Made by a program: the position numbers and the translations under genes
Shown: positions 9,942-23,300 of the stretch, piece by piece
How the letters are laid out: every line of letters begins with the position of its first letter
How positions within the stretch are numbered: the first letter of the stretch is position 1
Notes under the pieces: model-generated
Database searches by the model: none
The model's input: the letters and a program-made list of their open reading frames with translations, nothing else
Told to the model about the DNA's origin: nothing
Assembly (NCBI RefSeq): GCF_958979055.1
Contig: NC_084886.1
Span: 1,259,001-1,323,000, forward strand
Direction of reading: 5' to 3'
Length of the DNA: 64,000 bases
DNA from: Alnus glutinosa
Lineage: Eukaryota > Streptophyta > Magnoliopsida > Fagales > Betulaceae

Positions 9942-11496
9942 CAATAGAAAAAAAAATCCATTCATTTTTAATTGCTAGAAAATCAGGTGGAGGATGGGAG
10001 TAACATCAACCTTAAATAACATTTTTTCATTACGATGCCAATCAATGTATTATATCGTTACAGGGTTTTGCAACAATTAAGAATTCAAAATAAGATAATC
10101 AGATTTTTTTAAATAGGAGAATTTAGTGTTTTTCCTGCTGTTAAACATTTTTCCATGTGAAATTGACGCAAAAGTTCCAACAATGCCATTAAAAACCCTT
10201 GTTTTGGGCACACCAACATGATGGGTGTCATCCTCAACACTGACTTTATATGTAATTTGCAAAATCCGTGTGCGGATTTTGGTTAAAGTCAAACCCCTAA
10301 CACAAAAAGACAAATGCTATTTGTACATGTTTTTTTTTATACATTTTGTATATATACTTATATTTGGTATGAGATTTATGCATGAATGACTCATTTTACG
10401 TACATGAGTTTCACACCAAATATGAATGTGTACAAATAACACATCACATCTCTAACCCAAATCCAGTTAAATTGCAACTTCTTCGTGATTTTGTGAAGAT
10501 TCTAAAAATTGAGGTTTTTTTTTTTTGGTCATTTTTCTTTATGGTTGTGAATCTAAAAGGTTCTATTAGCAAGTCAAGCAACTGGATCAACAATAGCATT
10601 CTCTTAAATTATTTGTCTGAATTTGATTCACCTGACAAAATTTCAAGCAACTACTGGTTCTTCTCAAAATCCGAGCATAAAATAAAGGAGACAACTCACT
10701 CGTACAAAAGATAGTGCCGGTGTATGACAATTCAGTAGAACTGTGCGATGTAATTTCATAATTTGATTGATACATGCCGTTGGTTCAAAAAAAAAAAAAA
10801 AAAAAAAAAGGGTTTGGATTAAATAAAGTTAATAATAAAATAATACAAATTGTATTTTTTTAAAAAAGTTAATGGATAATGGAACTATATTATTCTTTAA
10901 GGTGGTTGACCAGCTTGAACAAAAAATAGTCAATCACTTCCCTTACCCTTTGATGATGGTAGTCGGCCATCCCAAGGGATGAAAATGTGAAATGTATATG
11001 GGCAAGATAGTTTTATGGACAGTTTGCACGATCCTGTAGCATCAACTTGATTGTATACTACTTAATTAGATGAATCACTTTCAATCTTATGACCGAAATT
11101 TATTATCATTTTCTCGATCTCAAACTTCCATGATTCACCCCCCTCTTCCTCTTCTGTATTTGTGTAGAATTTGTATAATCCAAGATACTGTTTGAAGTTT
11201 AAAAAAATAGATTGAAAATTACATATATAGTAGTTTCTGTCCACTCATCAATACAAGGCGCAGACAATTAGATTGGGATTTCTAAGAATTGGCTAAATTA
11301 TCCGAATAGCGGGCAATCCAAATAACTAATTGCCTGGTCTAAAGCCACTGAACTCTGGATGTAAGCCTCGTAGTAATTCTCTCATGCTGCCTGAATTGCT
11401 AGGTTAGAGGAGACAAGTGCAAGACAACTGCCACTGCAAAAAATAAACAGACAGCCAAGATGGCAGTTGACTGCTAAAGTTCGGCTGAGAAACTGT

Positions 11497-11501
11497 AAAA
11501 A
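11497..11501 (-). terminator. pol III terminator of tRNA-Ser
   Basis: Five T residues on the minus strand start two bases after the discriminator base, as expected for RNA polymerase III. Confidence 0.8.
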
Positions 11502-11502
11502 C

Positions 11503-11584
11503 CGTCGACAGCAGGGTTCGAACCTGCGCGGGCGAAGCCCAACAGATTTCAAGTCTGTCTCCTTAACCACTCGGACATATCGAC
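11503..11584 (-). tRNA. tRNA-Ser (anticodon UGA)
   Basis: The 82-nt minus-strand sequence begins GTCGATATGTCCGAGTGG and folds as a class II tRNA. The acceptor stem GTCGATA pairs with TGTCGAC with one G-U, followed by discriminator G. The anticodon stem is ACAGA/TCTGT with loop CTTGAAA, so the anticodon is TGA, reading UCA. The long variable arm is TGGGC-TTC-GCCCG, and the T-loop is GGTTCGAACCC. The A and B boxes are present and CCA is not encoded. A T5 pol III terminator follows two bases later. Confidence 0.95.
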
Positions 11585-11838
11585 TTTGGTGTGAGTCTTT
11601 TGTTAAGATAAAATATATAGTCTTTTATTTTTTTTTATGTACATCCACAACTAAGTAAAACCGAGACATCAGTGGATAATTTTTAGGGGTTAATTTGTCC
11701 TGAAAAGAATAATTTTTTGACATATCTTGTGCGAATATGTCAAAAAATAAAATAAAATAAAATTAATATATTTTGTACCATATATATATTATTTTAAAGA
11801 TTTTTTTTTTTAAAAATAAAATAAAATAAAATAAAATT

Positions 11839-11970
11839 GTTGGGTTGGCCGAGCTACCCCTTTAGGCCACATGGGGCGGCTGGCCACCCCCATTTCGCCT
11901 GGGGGTGGCCGAACCCCCAAAAATGGCCTGCCACCCCCTTGGCTAAAATGGGGGTGGCATGTGGCGCCAG
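11839..11970. repeat. GC-rich repeat built on GGGGTGGCC / GGCCACCCC
   Basis: A GC-rich island in AT-rich flanks, with several inverted copies of GGGGTGGCC, GGCCACCCC and GGGGTGGC. A similar island lies at 41995-42100. This is probably the core of a non-autonomous element whose ends I could not define. Confidence 0.55.
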
Positions 11971-12029
11971 ATTTTTTTATATATATAAAAGAAATCATTA
12001 AAATAATAATAAAAAAAAATAATAGTCAT

Positions 12030-12245
12030 GTCAACGCTGAAGTGTATCACGGGAACTGGTGTCGCTCATGCACGCCGACACTTGTAGGATGACGTGGCTG
12101 GACGTTAGTTTTGGACGGTAAATTAGACGGAGGTACCATTTCCGTATTTTCATATACCACCAGTATCAAATTTGATAAAAAGTGAAACTGAGGGGGCAAA
12201 AAATAAAGGTCGTAAAGCACAGGGGACAAATAGGTATTTAACCCT
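12030..12245 (-). repeat. dispersed plant repeat of the 'TTAAATACCTATTTGTCCCC' type
   Basis: On the minus strand it reads AGGGTTAAATACCTATTTG, then CCCCCTCAGTTTCAC, then TACCTCCGTC and a segment near ACGTCCAGCCACGTCATCC. This style of sequence recurs across plant genomes as a non-coding repeat. Identification is from memory of the pattern only. Confidence 0.45.
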
Positions 12246-13991
12246 AATTTTTATCCTAGTACATGTTTGGGTTCACCGGAGTGGATAACAGGATAATTGC
12301 AATCGAGATTGCTACTACAACATTACCACCCCTTCTCTCTTTTTTTCCTTCTTTTTTATATTTCTATTTGATAATGGGAAAAAGGATTACAGAGTATAGT
12401 ATTCTCACTCTTCATCCAAATGGAAGAGAGTAAGAGAGACCAATTCCAAGCACATAAAATTAGCCATACAAGAGGTTTTCAAAGCCTTCCAGCTTATTAA
12501 AAAAAAAGGCATATAAAGGTGAAGAAGAAGTTGCAAGATAGCGTACCAAAGGCTTTACCAATAAAAGTATCAACAGTAAGAAGACGCTTGATAGCAACTT
12601 TAATGATATTTCCACTTGAGTCACTGGAAAGAAAATGACTCATTGTAAAACAAGAGACTTAGCTCCTCTCCATTTCACTTAAAATAGAGAGGATCCGTTT
12701 CCACTGGGAAGAGAGCTCACTTGTATGCTTGTAGCAAAATTTGAGTCAAAGCTTAAAAGAGGTCAAGATTTTTCATCATGTTCCATTGAATCCCTGCTAA
12801 AATTCGGGGTGCTACATCCATTTCCACAAAGATACAGTCTTGAAAGAAAACCCTCCAGAAAATTTTCATATGTTGCTGCTAGAACAATTGAAGAATAAAG
12901 AGAGGCACAAAAACTTTTAACCCATTAGTCAGGCAAATGGGCTGAAAATGATACAAGGATTTCAGTACAAAGAAAAGCTTAACACCCAGAACATTATACT
13001 GTAGCTCGTATCTAAGATTGACCAGATATTTTTTACATCTATCCAGAGACAACGATCATAATAAGCCTGTGGTTCAAAGAAATGTACAAATGAGGCAAGA
13101 ATTGTGATATTACTCAATGTTGATACAGTGTCGTAGTTACAAGAATTCTCAGCTGAACAAACTTTTTGCATTGTTAGAAACACAAAAATTAAAAAGAAAA
13201 GGGGTGCTATATAAGTACACATCAACCATCTTTATTGAAGTCCTAATATACACAACGCGCATTCTCCGGTTGCCGAGAAGCGATATGCCATTCCTTCGGC
13301 TGAACTGAATCAATAATCACTATAATACAAACATTGACATTCGGAGAAAGATCTTTTCCAAGAATTGCAAACTTTGTTATTGAATGGAGAGAGGATGCAA
13401 CCCCAGAAGTTCTATGATACATCCAAGTCCAGGGATTTTTCTCGGCCATTTTCAAGTAGTATCTCTGAAATTGAGGTCCTCTTAGAGAACCTTTACCTGC
13501 AGAAAACTCCCAAACAACCGACCCGCGACAAAAAGGCTTGGAAATGAGACGAACTTTACACATGGAAAAATGAACTGTCTTCTATATCTGGCCCAAAAGA
13601 AAACCAACAAAAACTCAACCCCAACGAATCAAGCATGGCTTTTATATACACACTGCAACAAAAAGGCAGACGTCTTCCTGTATACAACAAGCACAAGCAA
13701 CAAGTCAACAGAATAGCAATTAGACTAATATAATTTTAGGTTTATGAAAAAAGGATAAAGAAACACATGTAGTTTGATGCTTAGTCTTTGACATCACTTC
13801 AAATGCATTAACTCTCAATAGAAAACTGGCTTTCTTCAAGAGGAAGAACCATAAAATCACAAATCATATTTTGGTTCAAGAGAACTTACTCTTAGGAGGA
13901 ACTCTGAAGCCATTTAAGCATTCCTAAGCATCCACGAGAACAGCTAGTCATGCTTGTGTCAGCAGCAAGCCCTTTGAAATAGAAATGATCT

Positions 13992-16900
13992 CTATATATT
14001 CCCATTTGAAGCTGATTGGAAAAAGCGTGAAACCTCCTGATAAAGTTGTTGGGCTTCAAATGGTTTTGAAACATATCCATCCATTCCACATTTTAGGGAT
14101 TCCTCATGTGTAGCCTGGATTACATCTGCCGTCATGGCCAAAATTGGCACATGCCAGTTTGAAATGTTTTGCGGCGCTTCCACAGGTATTTCTCCACGTT
14201 GAATAAGATTATTGATACTGTGTTCCATGTCCCTAATTCTTCTTGTAGCTTCAAACCTGTGAGGATGAGAGACCAAATGGTTCTCAGATCTAGTAGTATA
14301 TCATCCAATCATGTCTATAAATTAGTGAAAATTAAATAAAATTATCAACGGAGAGAGTAAAATAAGAAGCCTAAAGAGAGTTATTATTAATAAGAAGTGA
14401 AAACAAATTTGACACAAACAACTCCCATCACATAGAAGGCAGCCTACAATTATCTAAATGGTTGACTTGCAACTGGTAGTACGGATTCTAGCCTCACATC
14501 AATAGAACGATATTTTATTTATTTATTATCTTTTAAAAAAGCGTTTAATCCCCAGCCACAGGAACTTAAGATGAGAAACTTTGTAAGCAATAAGGCATCA
14601 CATACCCATCTATTTCAGGCATTTGGATATCCATGAAACAGGCATCAAAATGGTGAGGTGGTTTAAGCAGTGAGATAGCCTTTTTCCCACTTTCTGCACA
14701 GACCACGTCAGCTCCGTACTTTTTCAAAGCACCAGCAGCTACTCTGAGATTCACATTATTGTCATCTACAATAAGAATTTTTCTCCCAAGAAGAAGATTG
14801 CGAAGAGAAAAACCGGGGAGCTCCCCATTGCGGGGATTGCCCTTGTTCCCAACACCCATGGCTCGCTGTAATGAGGCAGAAAGCATGCTTGCTCTCAGGG
14901 GCTTCATGATGACAGGTGGGGTATAATAATCACCTGAAGTTGCATCGCTTGTTCTGGATGAACCGATAGGATTAGCCAGAAGGAACAAGTTGGGAGGAAT
15001 ACTATCAATTTTCTTGACAGGATCCCTATCCCAAACCTCCTGTTCGACAAGGACCATTTTGACTGTGTTGCCGCTGCTTATGTTAGCAAAACCTTGATTC
15101 AAATCAGGAACTACTTCAACACGAATTCCAAGCCGTTGGATATGATATCTTGATACCTTGGCCCGGACAGGTCTGGGGTCTACAACTAATGCTTTCATGC
15201 CCTGAAATTCGGAGGATGTAGACTTGGATTGGTTGTTGATTGGTAGGCTTTTATATTCATTTGGATGGGAGCTGCCATTGGTAAAGACAGCAGTAAATGT
15301 AAAGGTGGAACCGATCTTTGGTATGCTCACAAAACCAATCTCCCCCTTCATAAGGCCAACTAAACACTTGCTTATGCTTAGGCCAATACCTGTGCCCCCA
15401 TGTGTTCGGGAGATGGATGGACCCACCTGCATAAAAGGAGTGAAAACACGAGATTGTGCTTCTATAGGGATTCCTACTCCTGTATCCTCAACAGATACAA
15501 TTAGGTTGATAAGGTCAGAGGAAGATGATGAGAGAGGACAAGTGGATCCCTCTTGACAGAATGTCCTAAATCCTTCCCAGCTATGCTGTCTATCTGCAAC
15601 AGGAAATCCACTTAAGGTGTTTTTTGATGATGATTCTGTCTCAACTTCTATTGAGCCGATCACCTCCTCAACAAGATGAACAGTGACAAATATGTGTCCC
15701 TTCTCTGTGAACTGCAATATAATTAAATTATCAGAAGCTACCTATGCAACGAACAAGCAAGAGAGCTTAATTTTAATTTTCGTTAAAAGAAGCTCCTTTC
15801 AATTCCTAAAATTCTATGATGATACCATTATGCATATACCACAATTTAAAACATGATAGTTTCCAAAAGAAGTTAATTTTTTAAAATCCATTTAATTTCA
15901 TCATTTTACTCCACCAGATGGAGGGGAAGACACTTTAACTCGCAAGGCAAAATATTTAATTATTAAAACCAAATTTGGTTCGCATAAGGTAATGACTGAA
16001 TAGATTCTCATGATTGATCATTTTTCTCCCTTTTCTGTATATCTCTACAGTAGTGGAAAACAGAATTTGATTTTTTTTTTTTTCCCAACAGTTTTTCAAC
16101 TATACTCAACAAAATATTCAAACCTACTGTGTACTTACTTTGATGGAGTTACCCATGAGATTGGTAATGATTTGGCGAAACCTTCCAGCATCACCAATTA
16201 GCATCTCAGGAACCCGATCTGAGATATAAACTGCCAGCTGCTCTTCCCCACAAGTTTGGCCATGTAAATCCCATCAATTAAGTTATTATTAGACAGTGAA
16301 ATTTTGAGCAGAGAGTAGAATGTAATGAGTGACAATGCAGAACTAGAAACACTTGCTACCTCTACTCCTTTTCCCGGGGACTTTCCAGAAAAGAGTGACA
16401 GAACATCATCCAAAATTGCTCGCAGATCAAACAGCTCTGCCTCAAGCTCAAGCCTACCAGATTCAATCTTTGCCTGGTCTAAAACCTCATTTATGAGTGA
16501 GACTAGAGCTTTTCCACTGTCCTGTGCAGTTCTGACATAATCTTGTTGAGTCACATCTAGATCTGTGTCCATGAGCATATCCAACATTCCTGAAAAAATA
16601 ACAGAATTTCAGCGTCATGGCTCAAAAAGCAAGCTCCATCTTGAGCATTGGAAAATATAAAGATTTCAAATACTCACCAAGAACACCATTCATTGGGGTT
16701 CTGATCTCATGGGAGACAGTAGCGAGGAACTACAGAGGGTTGAAATTTGATTAGGGCCACATGCGCATGATAAAAGCAGCCTAAACAAGTGTATTCAAGT
16801 AATTTAAGACATAAAGTACCTGGGATTTGGCAACATCAGCTGCCTCGGCTTGTTTTTTGAGCTCCGTCATCTTCTGGCAATCATCCTCCACTTTGGCAAT

Positions 16901-19524
16901 TCGATTCACAGTTGCATGAAATATATATCCAACAAGTAATGCAATCACAAGGATGCCAATTGACGTTGTTATTGCTAACCATGGCCATGGTGGTTTTTGT
17001 TTGAATCTGTCAAGAATAAACTTAGTTCTGCATCCACTTCAATTCTTCAATTCCTAAATTTCAATTATTGATACAATTTCCACTGAAGATACAGGAGACT
17101 TTGGTTCTTTGGGAGCCAGTAACATGACAGTCACATCAATTTACTAGAGATTGGGTAGACGTATGATAGCAGCAACTTATTATAAACCTCTTTTTTTTAA
17201 AAAAAAAAAAAATGAAGTAACTCCTTGATCTGACACTGTTATTGGTTACAAACTAACCAGAGAGGCCTACATGACCCAGAAACTGAACCCAAAATAATCA
17301 TAGACAAGAATTTATTGATTACCTGCAACGCATCTCATGCTTCCTGAAGGGATCTCCAAAATTAAGGGCACTAACATGCTGCAAACCATCATCTGATACA
17401 TTTGAACCATACATGCTGATTGGATGTGAGTGATTAGTAGTGTCATACACATTCACGAGGATGGTCTGTTTACTAGCAAGCTGTTGAAGCAACTTCTCCA
17501 CAAGTGACTCAATATCAAAGACTCCACCAAGATACCTGCTTGGCAGCAGTGGGAACGGTGAAAAGGTTTCTTATTAGTTTTTTATTTATTTTATATGTTC
17601 AGTTTAGATGCAAGCCTCCCATTAGTGTCACCGCTTCAAAGCCATTTTGGTACCACCCATGAATAAGAGCAATCCATTACACCACATGGCATCTTAATGT
17701 TCCCAGAATGAGTTCAGTTTTTACCATAATTTAAGTATAATTAAGCCATTTATCCCTTTCCATGTTAATATTACAGGCTTCACTGCCCTTTTTCTTTGCT
17801 TTTTTTTTTTTTTTTTTCCCTTCTTGTTTGCGGGGACCATGAAGGGGATTTTGATGGATCAAGAAACCTTAATGAGATGTTCCTAATCAACTTTGCATTT
17901 ATCCGAGAGAACATACCCATCAGTTGCTTGAATCCTCTCATTTGGGGTAGCATTTGAGGGAAGATCTGTCTTGTAGACGGCAAATGTCAATATAACTCCA
18001 AGACGGTTTGTTTTCAGCAGCTTGAAAGGAGCAGTTAGAACTCCCTTTCCTGATGCTCTTGCACTCAACACATTTTCGCGATCTTCCTGTTGGTACATAA
18101 TAGGTTGAAATTTTCCAACTGAGGATTACACATGAAATCAAAAAACTTCCAATAAAGCAGCGGTACAGTGACAGAATGTTAAGACCTAGAAGAAGATCTT
18201 TCTGAGTCAAGACCACCACACTATGTTTAATTGAAAATGGTCAATAATTCAATGTGCCCAATCACCAACAGACAAATGAATCACACAACAATATGCAGAA
18301 GATGAAAAGAAACTTGCCTTCCCCGACAGCATATCCAGTGAAACCACATGAGAAATGGTATCCTGTGCAAAGATGACAGGAGCATATTCTTTCTGAATTG
18401 GTGATGGTTCTGAGGCTTCTGGAGCATAGTCATCCTCATGAACTGGGTATTGTTCCAGGGTATCCATCCTCTTAATAGTCCAGCCTTGTTGCTTCTCGAA
18501 TTGTTCCCTTTCAGAGTGGAGCACCCTTACGGCATATGCCACACCACTTGTAAGGGGCCTCTCAAAAGCAGTTCTTTCCGTATACCTCGCAAAAGTCCTC
18601 TATAAGTTGTGAAAGTTAGTTTGTTTTGTTGACAAATACTAGTTATCATTTGCAAAAGAAACTCAGATCTGGTTTTAGATCGAGTTAAATTGACCAAATT
18701 AACATATGGAACTGAACATATAGATTCACCATATTTAACACCTCGAAACTAAACCACCATATGAAGAAAATGCATCCCATGACGCAATTATGCAATGAAA
18801 ATGAAATGAAAAGCTAAATGATTAAGAAATGTAAATTATCCAAATAAAGGAGGTCATTAGACAAATAGCTCAAGTATGGTTGTGAATTAAGACATATACC
18901 TCATAATTAACATTCTTGACCGAAAATCAATGGAAAAAACAACGATAATGGCAAGGCAATTAAGAACTTATACTGGAGAGTTATGGGTTCCGCCAGAGTT
19001 TAGTATCCTAAATAGCTCAAATATGAAAGGAGATAACGTACCTGATCAATAGCAGATGGGTTCTTGCCATGATGGAAGATTGAGATCATAATGGACATGG
19101 CTTGAATATGATTCATGCTCACATTAAACTGATCCTGCAACATCCTAGCCCTCTCATCACACATACTTGCAAGGCTCTCTTTCCTCTTCTCAGTAGCTTG
19201 TGAGCTCAAGTACCAGAAGATCCACAGAGACACTATGGTCCAACCAAATACCCATGTAATCAAAAGTTTCCTCCACCATTCCTTCGGAACTCTCTTGGAC
19301 CCAAAATACTGGGAGTAGTGATGTTGGATGTAACAACTGTTGCCTGAGATCTTCTCCCAACATCTGAGCCACATCTTGCCACTACCACTGAGCAAACCAG
19401 TTTTGCCGTCCATAATTCCACTACTAATGAACCAGTTCATGGAAATTACAGACACAATCCAGTAACATAGCAAAAGCAGATGCCCCACCTTTAGACCAAA
19501 CCCAACTACGATAAGCAAACTCAT
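13992..19524 (-). CDS. HK3: cytokinin-receptor hybrid histidine kinase (AHK3/HK3 type), ten exons
   Basis: Exons 19524-19042, 18599-18318, 18086-17917, 17535-17323, 17006-16820, 16729-16678, 16589-16360, 16237-16139, 15711-14606 and 14256-13992 join in phase to 1028 residues (AHK3 is about 1036). It senses cytokinin through an extracytosolic CHASE domain and starts a His-Asp relay. I see two N-terminal spans, a CHASE domain (about 110-340), a third span (about 391-413) and HisKA with [13 protein letters not shown] (phospho-acceptor His452). The ATPase has EDTGVGIP and [10 protein letters not shown] (about 648-682). A degenerate receiver follows, then a true receiver with [11 protein letters not shown] (phospho-Asp933) and Lys1005 in VSKPFE. 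The start [17 protein letters not shown] matches AHK3. All introns are GT-AG except the second, which is GC-AG. A 5' leader intron is likely at 19622-19879. No damaging change was found. Confidence 0.95.
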
Positions 19525-20380
19525 CAACAACAGTAACCAACACAAGTTAACAAGAAACAGTAACAATATGAAGTGAGTTTGACTTCTTGCTACTTCCAGC
19601 GAGAGAGAGAGAGAGAGACCACTGTCAAATCCAAGGAAACTGTCTAGTTAAACCCAACATCGAACAAAAAAAAAAAATCAAACTTGGAAGAAGTAGAGGA
19701 AGAAGAAGAAATGAAGAAGAACGAAGCTCACCCACCTCTTGAGCTCCAATTTCACTAAAAACAAGTAGATTGAAAAGGATGGGTGGAAGTGGGAAGATGC
19801 TATCTTATCCACCCAAATAGCTTCAAATTGGGAATGCAAGAGAAAGCCCAGGCTTAAGGGAGATAAGAATTTCACTTACCCGAAAGAAGGAATCAAAGAA
19901 TCCCCAAGATTCTAAATTTCTAATCCCACACAATTTGATTTTATCCTGTTAACTACCAACCAAAACCCAGGACAAGAAATGGCAAGCTAGCCAGAAAGAT
20001 TCGATATTTAGCTAACCAAATCAGCAAAACCAGACCAACCCCAACAAGGAATCCGACAGGAAATCTAGCTTACGGGGTCCTTAACTTTCAGAAATCACAC
20101 AAATAAGGAATTTAAGCATGTGAGTGTTGGAGCTCGACTCTTTGAGTGAACCAACCTGAATAGAACCATGCACAGAAGCCTCAAAGTAAGGACCAAAAAT
20201 GGTGGAAGAAGAAGCAGCGGTAGAAGACAAAGACGCTGAGCAGAGTGAATTCATGGACGTTAAGGAAAAAGAATCTATGAAAAAAAGATGAGAAGAATAT
20301 GGTGGTAGAAATGTCTGCTAGCATAAGGCCATTATCTCTATCCACATAGTCCATACCATCCAATCCCACAAAAAAAATTA
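19525..20380 (-). promoter_or_regulatory. 5' leader and promoter region of the histidine kinase gene
   Basis: A donor (CGG|GTAAGT at 19879) and an acceptor (TTTGACAG| at 19622) suggest a 258-bp leader intron, followed by a GA-rich stretch (19600-19617) just before the ATG at 19524. The transcription start cannot be placed; a pyrimidine-rich leader reaches about 20300. Confidence 0.45.
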
Positions 20381-23300
20381 AAAATTAAAAATTAAAAAAA
20401 AAAATATTTTAAAGTAGAACAATTATTTTGACATTTAATATTTTAAATAATGTACAGTATAAAAACCATATAATATAATAATTATAAGGGTATAAAAGGT
20501 ATACTTCCACTTATAAGAAAACACTGCTTTTTCCAACTTTCCTTTGTGTTCACATCCCTTATCCATCCAATACCGGTAGACAACTTCTACACGCTAAGCC
20601 CTTTAACTCTGTGTTTGTATGGGCTGTACTTTTGTATGACAGCATTGCCCTTTGCATGGAAACAGAATTTCACTTTACTGCCTAAGGGCATTAGATGCCC
20701 CCCCCCCCCCCCCCCCATACTTTTCCCTAATTGCCATTTGCCATTTGCCATTTGCCATTTGCCATGAGTGACAGACCAAGAGTCAAAAGAGTAGGTAAAG
20801 AGGTATGGCAAGCACCCATGATTAGAACCCCTCAAGGTGTTATTATCTTTTTACTGTTTTGGAATCTAAATCAAGTCACGGACAGCTCCAAATTCATCGA
20901 AACCTCCTAAAACACATTTTCTAGCTTAAAGTTTGGTGGGTTAGGAGCTACCCCAAATGACTTAATGCTAATTTGTAGTGTACTAGGTCGGTGAGTTTTA
21001 AAACTATATATAAACTTGTCATAATATTGAGATCTAGTTGCAGTTTAATAAAAAAAAAAAAAAATTATTTACCAACAAAACAAAAATTTGTTAAATCCTG
21101 TTACTAAAGTGATTGATCGCACACCGCTCATCAGAAGGAGGATCAACAAGAGAACGGGGTTAGAAGGTTCGTGGAGATAAATATGATCAGGCCACTTTGA
21201 CGTGCAAGTCGAGCTATTGTCCAGCACCCTTAATTTGTTACTAACGTGGAGATTCCTTCTATTAAATGAGCGCATGGTGTGAGTAGACTGTAGGTTGAGC
21301 TAGTGGAGTGGTGGATTGGTTGTTGGACATTACATTTGGACGAGAGTGCAACCCGATTTTTATGATTGTCTGGATCACAGGCCATTAGACCTTCTCAACT
21401 TCTTAGCTATGGACCGTCAACCTCTTTAGGCCATTCGATTATGGGTTGTCAGGCCTTTTGGCAATATTTGTGGGTGACTTACTAAGAGCTTGTCATTAAT
21501 TGGGCCCCCCCAGCTTCATTTGTTAAAGTTTTTGTTTCCTTTTCTCAAAACAAAAATATCATTAAACATTTCAAACACAAAACACTCATAAAATGGAATT
21601 GAGGTTTACATTCTTTATTGACTCGATAAACAACTGGCACAATATCCATACAACCCAAGCAAAAATTTTAGGGTTACCAAAAGGCCCGCAAGCCCAATAA
21701 GCACTTGACTCAAAGCACACGTCGCCAAAGAAGCAACAAATCTCCCTAATTATAAAACCACAAATCACTCTCTTAAGGAATGAAAGAAACGTCTTCCAAA
21801 GGGAATCACCTAAAATAAGAGTACTCCACCTAAGGCAAGGATGCTCATAAAGATGATGAATGTCAAAGGAAACTTCCAATGTAATCAATTGGATATAATC
21901 CTCCACGAAAAGTAAAAAATTCCTCATATTTTGACCAATTCAAGGTGAAAATTGGAGTTGCTCCTACAAAACTTCCTTCTTGGATCGTCAAAAAACCGTC
22001 ACCCAAATGTTCAATGAGCCAAATAAATCACTAATCGAAGATACTTGCCTTAACAAAACATCCAATCAAACCAATCCCACATCTATATAAGGTTGGCTAA
22101 AGGCAAGAACCAAGTATGCTCTCATATTTCAATTTGTATCTATTTATCTGATTCTCTTATTATCTTACATATGCATTTTTACTGACTTAAGCATTGGAAG
22201 TGATGTTGTCATCCCCCTCCCTCATTTGTGGTACACCACTCTGACATTTGGTTGTCTTGTAAGGATCTCGAATTGAGTAATAGACATGCATAGTCATTGT
22301 TAATTTTTGGCATTAATACCTAAAAATACCAAAAAATATATATATATATTTTTATATAAAAAAAATTAAAACCTTAACAAATAGAGCTAAACATCATGGA
22401 TTTTTCTTTATAATGATATTGACATCTCATCTGATTTAATGAGTTGAAAGTAAAAGCCCCCACCAAATGATAAAATAACTTTATATGGTACAAAATGTAG
22501 TTGGAACCAACCCCCTCAAAGCTAAGGCAAATAGGTTGGGTACCTTTATGGCTTTTGTTTACCGTATAGGAAGCAACAAGAAGAATTGGTAGGACAAGGA
22601 AGTAGGTTTGGCTGTAAATTATGTTGGAATGGGAGGTCAAGATGGTGATTTTGGAGAGAGGAGTAACAGGGAAAAGTGGTTAGACGACAATAGATGACAA
22701 TAAGTGTAATTTGGGAATAAAGTAGTGGCAAAGGTATAAGGGGCACTTTAATCAAGGCTTGTCACGAAGTGATTAGGCCATCACTACCCACCTCTTTTTG
22801 GTGTCCTCGGGGTCTAGGGAGCTCTCTTTCTGACAGCGACGTCCCACGTCAGCGCACCGGTTCTCTGGCACTGGCCAATCAGGTTGTCCAACGTGTAATC
22901 CCCATAATGGCTTCTCGTTTACACGTGTACGACGAGGGCTCCTTGCCTCTTTCTGCTCTGCTTGGACGAGCTTGTCCCCTGTCGGCTCTGCACGTTTGCC
23001 TGATGAACTAATGAAGTCCTGCTTCATTAAAATATGCTTGTTCAAGTTGCCAAAATTTTGGGTTTTGTTTTTCGTTTTCTCATGCGCGATGCTCAAATCA
23101 AATGGGTCACCTTAGCCTAGCATCTAGGCAAGGCCACAACATGCCTCGGCGCAACCAATTATATTCAAACCTAACTAGGCTACTCAACAATATATGGGCC
23201 AAGTCACTTTTTTTAAAAAAAAAATTTTTATTTTTAATCTCCAGAGAGGGTCCAAAATAATTGAGAATTAGGATTCCTGCGGTGACCATATTAGAGCCCT

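Larger units (their letters stand above)
9546..11502. other. intergenic upstream of NTF2
   Basis: Contains the NTF2 5' leader and promoter close to 9546, a CT-rich run near 9796-9812, an (AT)n microsatellite, A/T homopolymers and no recognisable gene. Confidence 0.6.
11585..13991. other. intergenic with repeats, and 3' flank of the histidine kinase gene
   Basis: Holds two repeats listed separately (11839-11970 and 12030-12245), then about 1.7 kb without a convincing gene. The part closest to 13991 is the 3' untranslated region of the kinase gene. A 106-codon minus-strand frame at 13243-13563 has no protein-like motif. Confidence 0.5.

Noticed and set aside
13243..13563. 106-codon minus-strand frame downstream of the histidine kinase gene
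   Set aside because: No motif, no splice context and atypical composition; probably chance within the 3' flank.
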